Shown piece by piece: positions 9,309-17,600 of a stretch of DNA of 23,678 bases. The position numbers and the translations under genes are program-made. Within the stretch, counting starts at the first letter, position 1. Each line of letters opens with the position of its first letter. Source of the stretch: Candidatus Aminicenantota bacterium (GTDB lineage Bacteria > Acidobacteriota > Aminicenantia > UBA2199); NCBI GenBank assembly GCA_020355945.1, contig CP070627.1:7393384-7417061 (forward strand), in the 5' to 3' direction. The notes below the pieces were generated by a model that saw only the letters and a program-made list of their open reading frames with translations, ran no database searches and was not told the DNA's origin.

Positions 9309-10392
9309 ATTTCTCCAGGACAAGCCCCGAATAGGAACATTGACCAAACGAGTTGATCAATATTCGCCGGGTGTTGGTGAACTGGAATAGAGACGTTCCA
9401 AACGCAATGGCGCCCATATCTGATACGGAAAAATTATTTCCTACGATTTCATCTACGGGGAAAAAACCACCGTTAAACCCTATTTTTTTGAGGATTTTTT
9501 TCTCCAATTTACGATTGCGTTTATCCAGGTGATGGAGAGAAATCACCGCGTCAACTCCCGCATTCATACCTGTATCGTTACCGGCATGGCTGGGGTTACC
9601 ATTATTTAGCAGGGCGGCTATTTCCCGCTCAGCGAGGCTGGAGTCCGCTTTATTGGAAAAGGTAACCTGGCGGTGGTCTTTAATGATCGCCAGAATATCC
9701 GCTCCCCTGGCAGAGGCATGATCTGCCTTTTCCACCAATATCGTACCCGAACCTCCCAGTGGTACCGGGTTTTGTGCCTGGAATTTCCATAAATATCGAA
9801 ATACTTTCTCTTTTTTTAACAATAACCGGGAAAATAACCGGGAACGAAACAGCAGTGATTTTAATGGGTTGGTATTTAAGTGCTCCAGTAATTTCAACCG
9901 GGATTCGGTGATTACCTCGAAGGTTCCAGCCAGGATAAAATCAATGTTAGAGAGTGTTTTTAGAAGCCTGGCGGCTTCAACCACCGCTTGTATACCGGAA
10001 TTATCACCACCGCCAAAGGTAATGCTGACGCTGTTTAATCCCAAAATAATACTGCAGCGATTGGTGGGCGTGCTGCTGAGGGATTTCAGCAGGATAAAGG
10101 GGGAAATATTTTCAAAATCATTCTCATACAGTGCTTCTTCCTCTTCTGACATCACTGAACCTATATTTCCCCAATTGGAGCCCACGATGATTCCACCTTT
10201 TGTATCGCTATTGTTTTCCAGCCTTCCCTTTTTTAGGGCCTTAAGGCAGGAGGTTAAGAGCCGTTTTTCACCAATAGTAAATCGCCGCAGGTCCTTCTTG
10301 CGGAGCCCGGTGTCCATTAAGATGGCAGTTAAATCATCTTTTTCACTGACGAATCCCATACTAATGATTACAGGGAGGTTTTTATTACTCAT
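9280..10392 (-). CDS. Degenerate ketosynthase-like protein (active-site Cys replaced by Asp)
   Basis: The 370-residue protein is a shortened thiolase-fold KS relative. Hand alignment puts GGGDNSGIQAV over the canonical ACSSGxxAV, so the nucleophile is Asp130 rather than Cys. The first catalytic His region may be kept (VISLHH), but the second GH motif reads GN (EIVGNNFSVSDMG). The C-terminal GFGG loop is replaced by SFGQCSYSG. It cannot be a normal condensing enzyme; a structural partner of an active KS, like the chain-length factor of type II PKS, is the simplest explanation. It overlaps the preceding KS-like gene by 4 nt (ATGA), which favours coupled synthesis. It is the most divergent of the five KS-fold genes. 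Confidence 0.8.
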   Translation of the reverse strand: MSNKNLPVIISMGFVSEKDDLTAILMDTGLRKKDLRRFTIGEKRLLTSCLKALKKGRLENNSDTKGGIIVGSNWGNIGSVMSEEEEALYENDFENISPFILLKSLSSTPTNRCSIILGLNSVSITFGGGDNSGIQAVVEAARLLKTLSNIDFILAGTFEVITESRLKLLEHLNTNPLKSLLFRSRLFSRLLLKKEKVFRYLWKFQAQNPVPLGGSGTILVEKADHASARGADILAIIKDHRQVTFSNKADSSLAEREIAALLNNGNPSHAGNDTGMNAGVDAVISLHHLDKRNRKLEKKILKKIGFNGGFFPVDEIVGNNFSVSDMGAIAFGTSLFQFTNTRRILINSFGQCSYSGLVLEKYETGHNYNG

Positions 10393-11612
10393 AGCTGCTT
10401 CCTAAATATAATCACACAATTATTTCCCCCGTATCCATAGCCAATATTCATGAGGGTATTGATGTCTTTTTTTACCGGGGCATGAGGGGTGTAATCCAGG
10501 TCACATCCCGGCAGAGGTTCTTCTAAATTGAGTGTTGGTAAAATGGTGCCCCGGTCCAGCATGAGTATGGCTGCACAAGCATGAATGAAGGCGGCAGCAC
10601 CCAGGGGATGGGCGGTGTACGGTGTAATCGTGCTGGTGGATACCTGGTAGGCTTTTTCTTTAAATACTTTTTTAATGGCCAGGGTTTCATCCAGGTCGGT
10701 TTTGGGATCGCTGACCCCCATGAGGTTGATATGATCGATATCACCTGCCTCTACCCGGCTTTCATTGAGTGCATGTTCAATGGCTTTAGCCAATGGCCCG
10801 CCAGTGGGTAAAGGTACTTGAAGACTCTCCGACTCCCCCCAAAGCCCGCACCCCAATACCTCACAATAGATATGAGCTCCTCTTTTTTCCGCCGCCTCCA
10901 GGCTTTCCAATAAAAGAAAACCAACAGCCTCACCCAGGACAATACCGTCACTTCTTTGATCATAGGGGAAGCATCCTTTATTACTGATAGCATCCAACCG
11001 GTCCAGCAGGGAAAAATAGACGTCGCTTAAAAGGCTTCCAGCCCCGGCAATGGCCTGTGAGATTTCATTATTTTTAATTTTAAAGAAAGCATCCGCTAAG
11101 GCATAGGCCCCGGAACCGCAGCCGCCAAAAAAAGAGGCGGCCGGGCCATTGATACGGTATCGGCTGGCCAGTTTATAGGCCAAATCGTTAATCTCCCATA
11201 TCTCCAGGTATTCCCGCAGCTTGAACACCTGGGTTTTAGTCATATGCCTCCAGATGTTATAGATATCCGGGTTGCTGTGATGTCCAAGAAATAAGCCAAC
11301 CGGGTTGGTGCCGCGTTTGTTCAACTTCAGTCCCGCATCTTCGATTAATCCGTCCAGGCATAAAAACATTGATTTATATATCCGGGTATATTTTGAAGAA
11401 AAGGGGAGAGTTAACCGGTCATTTAATTTATACTTAAAGTCCGGGATTATTGCCCCTATTTTGGAGTAACAATCTTCGGTGGAGAAGAGAGTGATTTCCT
11501 TAATCCCGGAAATGCCCTTCAAGGCATTTTCCCAGAATTCATTCCTGTCCAGGCCAATGGGTGTAACCAGGTTCACCCCGGTCACCACCACACGGGTGTC
11601 TTTATTCTCCAT
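10389..11612 (-). CDS. Ketosynthase-like protein with partly eroded active site
   Basis: The 407-residue FabF-like protein keeps the nucleophile Cys165 (FFGGCGSGAYAL) and one His (His335 in TAHPLGAAA). The first catalytic His is replaced by Met298 (INLMGVSD), and the lysine before the second His aligns with Thr330. The C-terminal GYGYGGNNC loop is present. It may be a KS with altered chemistry, a starter-unit enzyme or a non-elongating partner. The start at ATG 11612 is chosen because GGTGGAG lies seven nt upstream; the longer reading to 11657 adds an unlikely Trp-rich extension. It overlaps the preceding KS-like gene by 11 nt. Confidence 0.85.
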   Translation of the reverse strand: MENKDTRVVVTGVNLVTPIGLDRNEFWENALKGISGIKEITLFSTEDCYSKIGAIIPDFKYKLNDRLTLPFSSKYTRIYKSMFLCLDGLIEDAGLKLNKRGTNPVGLFLGHHSNPDIYNIWRHMTKTQVFKLREYLEIWEINDLAYKLASRYRINGPAASFFGGCGSGAYALADAFFKIKNNEISQAIAGAGSLLSDVYFSLLDRLDAISNKGCFPYDQRSDGIVLGEAVGFLLLESLEAAEKRGAHIYCEVLGCGLWGESESLQVPLPTGGPLAKAIEHALNESRVEAGDIDHINLMGVSDPKTDLDETLAIKKVFKEKAYQVSTSTITPYTAHPLGAAAFIHACAAILMLDRGTILPTLNLEEPLPGCDLDYTPHAPVKKDINTLMNIGYGYGGNNCVIIFRKQL

Positions 11613-12888
11613 TATATTTCTCCACCACCAGGCAGGTACTGGACCCGCCAATCGCATAGTTAATGTCCAGGAATTTTTTGATATCCCTGTCCAGGGGTTT
11701 GTTCACCAGGTTGAGTTCGCATCCCTGCCGACGCCTGGAAAGATCAAAATAGGGGATGGGCAATATTTTGTTCTCTTCCACCAGGAAAAGAGAAAAAATC
11801 AAATCCATCACACCGGAGGCTGCTCCCATAAACCCGGTAAGGGGAGTAAACGTAGTAACGGGAATTTTAAGCCCCTGATCCCCGAACACCCGTTGGATGG
11901 CTTTGGCTTCGTATATATCGCCATCGCCAAGACCACTGGCCTGGGGGCTGATTAAGTCAATCTCATCCTTGCCGGCGTTTGCCTCTTGAAGCGCCTGCTG
12001 GATGGCGTAAATCATCCCTTGCGGTTCGGGGGGAAATTTAACCAGGTCATAAGCTTCATTGGCTTCTCCAAACCCGGTAATCTTCCCGTATATGGGGGCG
12101 CCCCTTTTTTTCGCATGGTCTAATTCCTCTAAAATGACCATACCCGCTCCCTCACCCGGGATTATACCGGTGAAGCTGTTATCGTAGACACGGTAAATTT
12201 CCTCTCCCTGGCGCGGTAATAAACCGGCCTTCTCATAGGCCAGGTAAACAAAAAAATTTAATAACGAATCATAGCCGCCGGCAAAAATGACATCCGCATA
12301 CCCCCATTTGATGGATTTGTAAGCCATGCCAATGGCCTCGCTGGAAGCCACTGACGATTTGATATAGTTATTGTTCTGCCCGCGAATATTATGTTCGATG
12401 GATAAAAAACACAACCCGTTATTGGGTAGAGAGGTCAAGCCGATAAAAGGGTTCAATTCCACCAGCCCCTCCTGTCCGTATTTTTTAAAATCGATTTCCC
12501 CTTTTTCATGATCATATGAGACTTCCAATGCAGGGAAAAAGTCAGTTGCTTCCATGCCGGTTTCACCGGAGCCGATATAGAGCCCGGTGTTCCCGGGATC
12601 ATAATCCTCTTCGCTTAACCGGGCGTTTTCTTTGGCAAATGCCGCTGCTGCCAATACGAAACGTGATGATCGATTGGTATATTTTACATTACTCCGGTTT
12701 TTAAAAAATTTCCGGGGAGAAAATCCCTGGATTTCACCGCCCACTGTTAAACTTAAACCCTCAGTATCGAATAAGGTTACCGGTTTTATACCACCCTGTC
12801 CATGCATCACAGTGTTTTTATTCTCTTCATTCCCCAGCCCTAAGGGTGAAATAACACCATAACCCGTGATAACCACTTCTCTATTCAT
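11602..12888 (-). CDS. KS-beta / chain-length-factor-like protein
   Basis: The 428-residue KS-fold protein has lost every catalytic residue by hand alignment. The Cys position is Ser179 (IKSSVASSEAIG), the first His is Gln316 (ISPQASG), the Lys is Thr348 and the second His is Phe353 (TGFMGAASG). The fold-defining parts remain: VVITGYGVISPLG at the start, PGEGAGMVILE, and the C-terminal YAIGGSSTCLV. In type II polyketide and aryl-polyene systems such a partner pairs with the active KS encoded next to it and shapes chain length. Here the active KS is immediately upstream with an 8-nt overlap, which supports a KS/CLF heterodimer. Role inferred; loss of catalytic residues is seen directly. Confidence 0.87.
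   Translation of the reverse strand: MNREVVITGYGVISPLGLGNEENKNTVMHGQGGIKPVTLFDTEGLSLTVGGEIQGFSPRKFFKNRSNVKYTNRSSRFVLAAAAFAKENARLSEEDYDPGNTGLYIGSGETGMEATDFFPALEVSYDHEKGEIDFKKYGQEGLVELNPFIGLTSLPNNGLCFLSIEHNIRGQNNNYIKSSVASSEAIGMAYKSIKWGYADVIFAGGYDSLLNFFVYLAYEKAGLLPRQGEEIYRVYDNSFTGIIPGEGAGMVILEELDHAKKRGAPIYGKITGFGEANEAYDLVKFPPEPQGMIYAIQQALQEANAGKDEIDLISPQASGLGDGDIYEAKAIQRVFGDQGLKIPVTTFTPLTGFMGAASGVMDLIFSLFLVEENKILPIPYFDLSRRRQGCELNLVNKPLDRDIKKFLDINYAIGGSSTCLVVEKYNGE
11620..11626 (-). promoter_or_regulatory. Ribosome-binding site deciding the start of the KS-like gene at 11612
   Basis: GGTGGAG on the minus strand is seven nt before ATG 11612. It lies inside the end of the preceding gene and makes the upstream in-frame ATG at 11657 unlikely. 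Confidence 0.7.
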
Positions 12889-14149
12889 GTTTTATCTCCA
12901 TTTTTTTTACAATCAACGTGCTGTTGGAACCACCCAACCCGGAAGAATTGGAGAGGGCTGTGGTGATATTGTAATTTTCTCGCTTCTTATTGGGCACATA
13001 ATCCAGGTCACATTGGGGATCTTTTTCCTTATAATTAATCGTAGGTAAAAGCACTGATTCTTTCATCATCCGAATCGTGGCAATGAGTTCGATAACTCCT
13101 GAGGCGCAAACCGTGTGCCCGATCATGGATTTTATTGAAGAGACCGGGATTTTGTAGGCCCTATCTCCAAAGACCGCTTTAATGGCCGTGGTTTCGGATA
13201 AATCATTCTGAGGCGTACTGGTTCCATGGGCACTAATATAATCGATATTATCTTTATCAATGCCAGCTTCTGTTAAAGCGTCCCGCATCGCCTTCATATA
13301 GCCTTCCGGGCTGGCATCGGTAACCCGGTAGGCATTTAATGAACTGCCATAGCCGATAATTTCCGCATAGATGGGAGCACTGCGCTGCAGCGCCGATTCC
13401 AGGCTCTCCACTACCACCACACCACTGCCTTCGCCGATGACAAACCCGCCGCGGGTTTTATCAAACGGTCGACTGGCCCGTTCTTCATAGGTGGTTAACG
13501 CATCGATCAAGGAATAAGCCGAAACCCCGATAAGGTCGGTTAATGAAGACGTTCCCCCGGCAATCACCGCATCCAGGGTATCATCGTTTTTAATCAGGCG
13601 ATAGGCTTCTCCCACCGTGTCGCTGCCGCTGGAGCATGCCGTGTCCGTGGTTTTAACAGGCCCAAGAATATTGTGGATGCTCGAGAAAATTAAACCCGTG
13701 GAATAAAGGCTCCTCCGAGCGTAATAAGAGGCGGCAAATACGTCTGAATCCCGGATATCACTGTATCGATTATTTTTTGCATAAAGTAAATAACTTTTTT
13801 CTAACTGGGAGGGGGTTAAAAACTTATTCCCATATAAGGCAGCGATCACTCCAATTCTTTTTCTATCGATTTGGCTTTCCAATAAAAAAGATTCTTGCAG
13901 CGCCGACATGGCAGCCACATTAAACAAATAGGAGGCTTCCGTCATGTATTTTAACCATTCCTCATCCGCCTGCCATTCTATCCTGCCATAATTCACCGGG
14001 GCGGTCACCTTAATAGGAAATGCCGATACGTCAAAATCTTTGATGGGAAAAATGCCCTCTTCACCTTGCACCATCCGCTGCCACATTTCCTGCTTATCTC
14101 TTCCTAAACTGGATATGGCATCCATGCCGGTTACCACCACTCGTCTCAC
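12881..14149 (-). CDS. Beta-ketoacyl-ACP synthase, complete active site (FabF type)
   Basis: The 422-residue condensing enzyme joins an acyl chain to malonyl-ACP with loss of CO2. The full set is present: Cys172 in TDTACSSGSD, His308 in SAHGTSTPQND, Lys340 and His345 in KSMIGHTVCASG, and a C-terminal SSGLGGSNS loop. It starts with GTG at 14149, which overlaps the SDR stop as GTGA, and GGGGG lies just upstream. The degenerate KS-beta-like gene follows at once, so this is the likely KS-alpha of that pair. It is one of two fully equipped KSs in the block; the other is at 15819. Confidence 0.93.
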   Translation of the reverse strand: MRRVVVTGMDAISSLGRDKQEMWQRMVQGEEGIFPIKDFDVSAFPIKVTAPVNYGRIEWQADEEWLKYMTEASYLFNVAAMSALQESFLLESQIDRKRIGVIAALYGNKFLTPSQLEKSYLLYAKNNRYSDIRDSDVFAASYYARRSLYSTGLIFSSIHNILGPVKTTDTACSSGSDTVGEAYRLIKNDDTLDAVIAGGTSSLTDLIGVSAYSLIDALTTYEERASRPFDKTRGGFVIGEGSGVVVVESLESALQRSAPIYAEIIGYGSSLNAYRVTDASPEGYMKAMRDALTEAGIDKDNIDYISAHGTSTPQNDLSETTAIKAVFGDRAYKIPVSSIKSMIGHTVCASGVIELIATIRMMKESVLLPTINYKEKDPQCDLDYVPNKKRENYNITTALSNSSGLGGSNSTLIVKKMEIKHE

Positions 14150-14859
14150 AATACCCCCCCGTCTAAAATGATACTCTTTCCATTGATATATGCCGCTTCT
14201 GCGCTTATTAAGAAATTAATCGTATTGACAATATCTTCATAGGAACAATTTCTTTTTAACGACAGTTGTTTAGCGATGGCATAATCAGTGGAACCCTCCC
14301 TGATGTCTTGCTCACGGATATCCAATAGACCATAGCAAATATTATTCATGGTAATGTTGTACCGCCCCACCTCTTTAGCCACACATTTGGCCATGGTGAC
14401 AAGACCGCCTAAAGCCGAACTGTATACCACCTCTTCACTTTCTCCCATGAGTGCCTTAACTGAAATCACGTTGATGATCCGGCCGAATTTTTGCTTCATC
14501 ATTTTGGGTAAAACCGCTTTACAGGTGAAAAGTGTCGATGTCAAAATTGTATGTAAAAGAGATTCCCATGATTCACTATCTTGATCGACAAAATTGACTT
14601 TACCGGGAGACGCCGGACAGGAAATGAAAACATCAATGTTGTGGTATTTTTTTAATATCTTTTCGACGGTGCCAATAATTTCTTTTTCAAAGGCTTGTTT
14701 TGTCTCCGGGCTGGCATTGGTACAACCGGGACCTGCCGGGTTTAAAAGGGTGTCAAAATCAATAACGCTGGGCTGATGCATGCCCTGCCTGAGAAGCGAT
14801 AAAATATTGTTTTTCAAGGGATGATCCCCACCGCTGATTACTATCGTTGATGTTGACAT
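14146..14859 (-). CDS. SDR-family protein with lost catalytic lysine and cofactor motif
   Basis: The 237-residue protein has the length and C-terminal signature (AYINGKSIILDGG) of a FabG-type reductase, but key sites are changed. The TGxxxGxG cofactor loop reads SGGDHPLK, the NNAG motif reads SCPAS, and the YxxxK motif reads YSSAL, so Lys is replaced by Leu150 while Tyr146 and Ser133 remain. It is therefore unlikely to be a normal NADPH ketoreductase. A scaffold or binding role in a multi-enzyme complex would fit a block where three KS-like proteins are also degenerate. It sits between the tandem dehydratases and the active KS, 2 nt after one and overlapping the other by 4 nt. Confidence 0.85.
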   Translation of the reverse strand: MSTSTIVISGGDHPLKNNILSLLRQGMHQPSVIDFDTLLNPAGPGCTNASPETKQAFEKEIIGTVEKILKKYHNIDVFISCPASPGKVNFVDQDSESWESLLHTILTSTLFTCKAVLPKMMKQKFGRIINVISVKALMGESEEVVYSSALGGLVTMAKCVAKEVGRYNITMNNICYGLLDIREQDIREGSTDYAIAKQLSLKRNCSYEDIVNTINFLISAEAAYINGKSIILDGGVL

Positions 14860-14861
14860 GG

Positions 14862-15320
14862 CTAACTGAATTCTCCTATATTGATTTTTAAACCGGTTAA
14901 ATAATTGAATCGGTTGATTTCTCTTAGTCTATCCATTTGGTTGTAAGTCACCAGGTGAGAATAAATAACATCGGTCCATGCTACTAATTTGTTTTTGACA
15001 TAACCTTTGGTTTCCACTTCACTGACCGTGTCTCCCAAACTTAAAACCCTGGCATGACATTCAATTTGATCTCCCGGGAGAATGTCTTCCTTTATCACCG
15101 AATCTCGTAAAAGTGCCAGGACAATCCCATATCTAAATTCACAAGCATATATCACCAGCCATGAAGCGATTTGAGCAAAGGATTCAATGACCAGCGTACC
15201 CGGTATAACCGGCTTCCTGGGGAAATGCTCTCGGATAAAATCAGCGGACATACTCTTCAGTGCCACTACACTATCACCTTTGGTCAATCTTATAAATTTA
15301 TCAATCAATAAAAATCTCAT
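14862..15320 (-). CDS. FabZ-like 3-hydroxyacyl-ACP dehydratase, tandem copy B
   Basis: The 152-residue hotdog-fold protein shows the FabZ catalytic stretch EHFPRKPVIPGTLVIES, with His32 and Glu46 both present, followed by AQ. It should dehydrate 3-hydroxyacyl-ACP to trans-2-enoyl-ACP. It is about 70% identical to the upstream neighbour by ungapped hand count (105 of 150 positions), so the two arose by a fairly recent tandem duplication. The ATG overlaps the neighbour's stop by 4 nt (ATGA). Hotdog dehydratases act as dimers and larger assemblies, and aryl-polyene systems use a dehydratase heterodimer. A heterodimer of these two copies is therefore plausible. Confidence 0.9.
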   Translation of the reverse strand: MRFLLIDKFIRLTKGDSVVALKSMSADFIREHFPRKPVIPGTLVIESFAQIASWLVIYACEFRYGIVLALLRDSVIKEDILPGDQIECHARVLSLGDTVSEVETKGYVKNKLVAWTDVIYSHLVTYNQMDRLREINRFNYLTGLKINIGEFS

Positions 15321-15784
15321 GGTTCCCCGATGATGTCCTCGACTTTGATATTTAAGCCGGTTAAGTAATTAAACCGTTTAATTTCATTTATGCGCTGCTT
15401 TTTATCAAAAGCCACCAGGTGAGAGAAGACAGCTTCTGTCCACGCCACCAGTTCATTGTTGACGTAACCTTTGGTTTCAATTTCACTGACCACATCTCCT
15501 AAACTTACAATTTTGGTAAAACATCGGATTTGATCGCCGGGAAGGATATCCCTTTTAATTCCCGAATCCCGCAAAAGTGCCAGGACAACCCCATATTTAA
15601 ACTTACAGGCATATATCACCAACCAGAAACCCATTTGCGCAATGGATTCAATTACCAACGTCCCCGGTATAACCGGTTTCCCCGGGAAGTGCTCTTTTAG
15701 GAAATCAGCGGACATACTTTTTAATGCCACCACACTTTCATCTTTTGTCAATTTAAGAAATTTGTCAATAAATAAAAACCTCAT
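15317..15784 (-). CDS. FabZ-like 3-hydroxyacyl-ACP dehydratase, tandem copy A
   Basis: The 155-residue hotdog protein carries the active-site stretch EHFPGKPVIPGTLVIES, with His32 and Glu46 intact, as in the tandem copy downstream. The two differ mostly in the last 40 residues and around residues 51-65 (MGF versus IAS near the tunnel), which could tune chain length. A 34-bp gap separates it from the KS gene at 15819, one of the few true gaps in the block. No strong ribosome site is seen before ATG 15784. The expected role is dehydration of growing 3-hydroxyacyl-ACP in the cytoplasm. Confidence 0.9.
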   Translation of the reverse strand: MRFLFIDKFLKLTKDESVVALKSMSADFLKEHFPGKPVIPGTLVIESIAQMGFWLVIYACKFKYGVVLALLRDSGIKRDILPGDQIRCFTKIVSLGDVVSEIETKGYVNNELVAWTEAVFSHLVAFDKKQRINEIKRFNYLTGLNIKVEDIIGEP

Positions 15785-15818
15785 TGCATTTTACCGTTTA
15801 CCTTGTCGTTCCGATTGG

Positions 15819-17123
15819 TTAAAAATCTACCTTTTGAAATAGAAGAACCGCATTCTGTCCACCGAAGCCAAAGGAATTGCTCATACCAATATTAATGGTA
15901 TGATGTCTTCCTTTATTGGGGGTGTAATCCAGGTCGCACCGCGGGTCCTCATCTTCGTAGTTGATGGTGGGGCAAATATATTGCTCTTTAATACTCATCA
16001 GGGTATTGATTGCCTCTGACGCTCCGCAAGCGGAAATAATATGCCCCATCATTGATTTATTGGCAGTGATAGGGATATTGTAAATGTGGTCCCCAAAAAC
16101 TTCTTTTAAAATCATGGTTTCAATGACATCGTTTTGAACCGTGGATGTGCCGTGGGCATTGATGTAATCGATCTGGTCCAGGCGAATATCCGCATCCTCT
16201 ATCGCCTTTTCCAGGGCAATTTTTCCCCTCTTACCATCCGGGGGTAATTCGGTTAAACGAAACGCATTCATAGAACAGCCATACCCGATGATTTCACCAT
16301 AAATAGGGGCCTTTCTTTGCATGGCCCGGTTCATTTCTTCAACCACAAGAATCGACGACCCTTCCGACAGTACAAAACCGTCCCTTTTGGCATCAAAGGG
16401 GCGGGACGCTCTATCCGGGGTGACGGCAGGAGAAAGCGAACCCAACATACCAAGGCCAGTGATAGGTACCAAATCCAGCAGCGAATCCACACCACCAACG
16501 ATCATCACCTCCTGGATACCATACTTGATCAGGTGATACGCCTCACCAACGGATTGGGCCCCCGCCGCACAAGCCGTATTAATCGTGTGAACCACACCTT
16601 TTAATTGGAAGAGTTCGGCCAGGATTTTTACAAAGTTTGAGTTGTCGCGGGTAATAAATCCATGCGTTTCATGCCGGCTGCATATCCCCGGATGATTTCC
16701 CGGAGCACCCTTCCCCTTCATCCGGAGATAGTAGTCTAATAACCGGTCACCCTTTAAATCATGGTTGTCATTTCCCGATATACCCACAATAGCTCCAATC
16801 CCGGAAGGGTCTTCATGCTCCGGGTGCAATTGTGCATCTTGAAGGGCTTTATAAGCAGCAGAAAGAAGGAACCGGCCGCAGTCGTAAAGATAGGGTTCCA
16901 GGTCGCCCAATTTTTTTTTCAAATCTTCCTGCAATTTGAAATTTTTAATTTCACCGGCCGTATGAACGGGGAACGTTGTATGGTCCAGCTTTGTGATATA
17001 ACCGATACCGGATTTGCCCTGTTTCATACTTTCCCAGGCGGTTTTCTCCTGCGCACCCGGGTTAAGGGGGGTGACTTCTCCTATACCGGTAACCACAACT
17101 CGTCTTCCGCTTTTTTTGCTCAT
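15819..17123 (-). CDS. Beta-ketoacyl-ACP synthase, complete active site
   Basis: The 434-residue FabF-like condensing enzyme has every catalytic residue: Cys185 in NTACAAGAQS, His324 in NAHGTSTVQND, Lys356 and His361 in NKSMMGHIISACG, and the C-terminal SFGFGGQNA loop. Its active-site surroundings (ACAAG rather than ACSSG) differ from the KS at 12881, so the two probably act at different stages or on different chain lengths. It lies 9 nt downstream of the third dehydratase gene and 34 nt upstream of the tandem pair, so it is flanked by dehydratases on both sides. The N-terminal PLNPGAQEKTAWESM segment is a little longer than in E. coli FabF. Confidence 0.93.
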   Translation of the reverse strand: MSKKSGRRVVVTGIGEVTPLNPGAQEKTAWESMKQGKSGIGYITKLDHTTFPVHTAGEIKNFKLQEDLKKKLGDLEPYLYDCGRFLLSAAYKALQDAQLHPEHEDPSGIGAIVGISGNDNHDLKGDRLLDYYLRMKGKGAPGNHPGICSRHETHGFITRDNSNFVKILAELFQLKGVVHTINTACAAGAQSVGEAYHLIKYGIQEVMIVGGVDSLLDLVPITGLGMLGSLSPAVTPDRASRPFDAKRDGFVLSEGSSILVVEEMNRAMQRKAPIYGEIIGYGCSMNAFRLTELPPDGKRGKIALEKAIEDADIRLDQIDYINAHGTSTVQNDVIETMILKEVFGDHIYNIPITANKSMMGHIISACGASEAINTLMSIKEQYICPTINYEDEDPRCDLDYTPNKGRHHTINIGMSNSFGFGGQNAVLLFQKVDF

Positions 17124-17132
17124 TGGTTCATT

Positions 17133-17600
17133 TTATTGCCGGCTGCCTTCTATCTCATTTATGAGAATAGAAAAAATTTTCCTGGCCCCGGTTTCACTTT
17201 CGTAGATTTCCAGGTCCACCACTCTTAGTGTAAATTGTGCGGTGGCAATTTTCTGATCGTCTCTTTTGACAGTGCCCTTGAAATCCATTTCCGTGTCCGG
17301 GCCATCTTTCCTATTTTTAATTTCTGTTGTTAATGTCAGTTGGTCGCCCGGAGTGGCTAAATTCCAATATTTGGCAACAGAGATATTTTGCAGCAATCCT
17401 TTTTTCTTAAAGTCGGTGCTGTAGGAAATTAACCAACTGCTCAATTGCACCAGGCCCTCCATCATGAGTAATCCCGGCATGACGGGCTGCTGTGGGAAAT
17501 GTTCGGTAAAAAAGTCTTCGGTCATGGAACAGTTTTTTATTCCTTTAGCCCTGACATTTTTCTCCATTTCAATGATTCTATCGATCAAGTAATATCTCAT
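17133..17600 (-). CDS. FabZ-like dehydratase (divergent third hotdog protein)
   Basis: The 155-residue hotdog protein has EHFPQQPVMPGLLMMEGLVQ with His34 and Glu48, the FabZ catalytic pair. It is clearly more distant from the two tandem dehydratases than they are from each other; it shares the active-site stretch and the N-terminal MRYYLIDRI layout but little of the C-terminal half. The ATG abuts the SDR stop (TAAATG), so the genes are coupled. It may act on an early intermediate, since it is in the first part of the block next to the carrier protein and an active ketoreductase. A thioesterase-like role is less likely because the dehydratase pair is complete. Confidence 0.88.
   Translation of the reverse strand: MRYYLIDRIIEMEKNVRAKGIKNCSMTEDFFTEHFPQQPVMPGLLMMEGLVQLSSWLISYSTDFKKKGLLQNISVAKYWNLATPGDQLTLTTEIKNRKDGPDTEMDFKGTVKRDDQKIATAQFTLRVVDLEIYESETGARKIFSILINEIEGSRQ

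Noticed and set aside
9869..10405. 178-residue plus-strand ORF
   Set aside because: It is the antisense shadow of the KS-like gene at 9280-10392, which has clear homology and operon overlaps.
11479..11955. 158-residue plus-strand ORF
   Set aside because: Antisense to two KS-like genes with recognisable motifs; no ribosome site or family features.
16761..17228. 155-residue plus-strand ORF
   Set aside because: Antisense to the start of the KS at 15819 and the end of the dehydratase at 17133; shadow frame.
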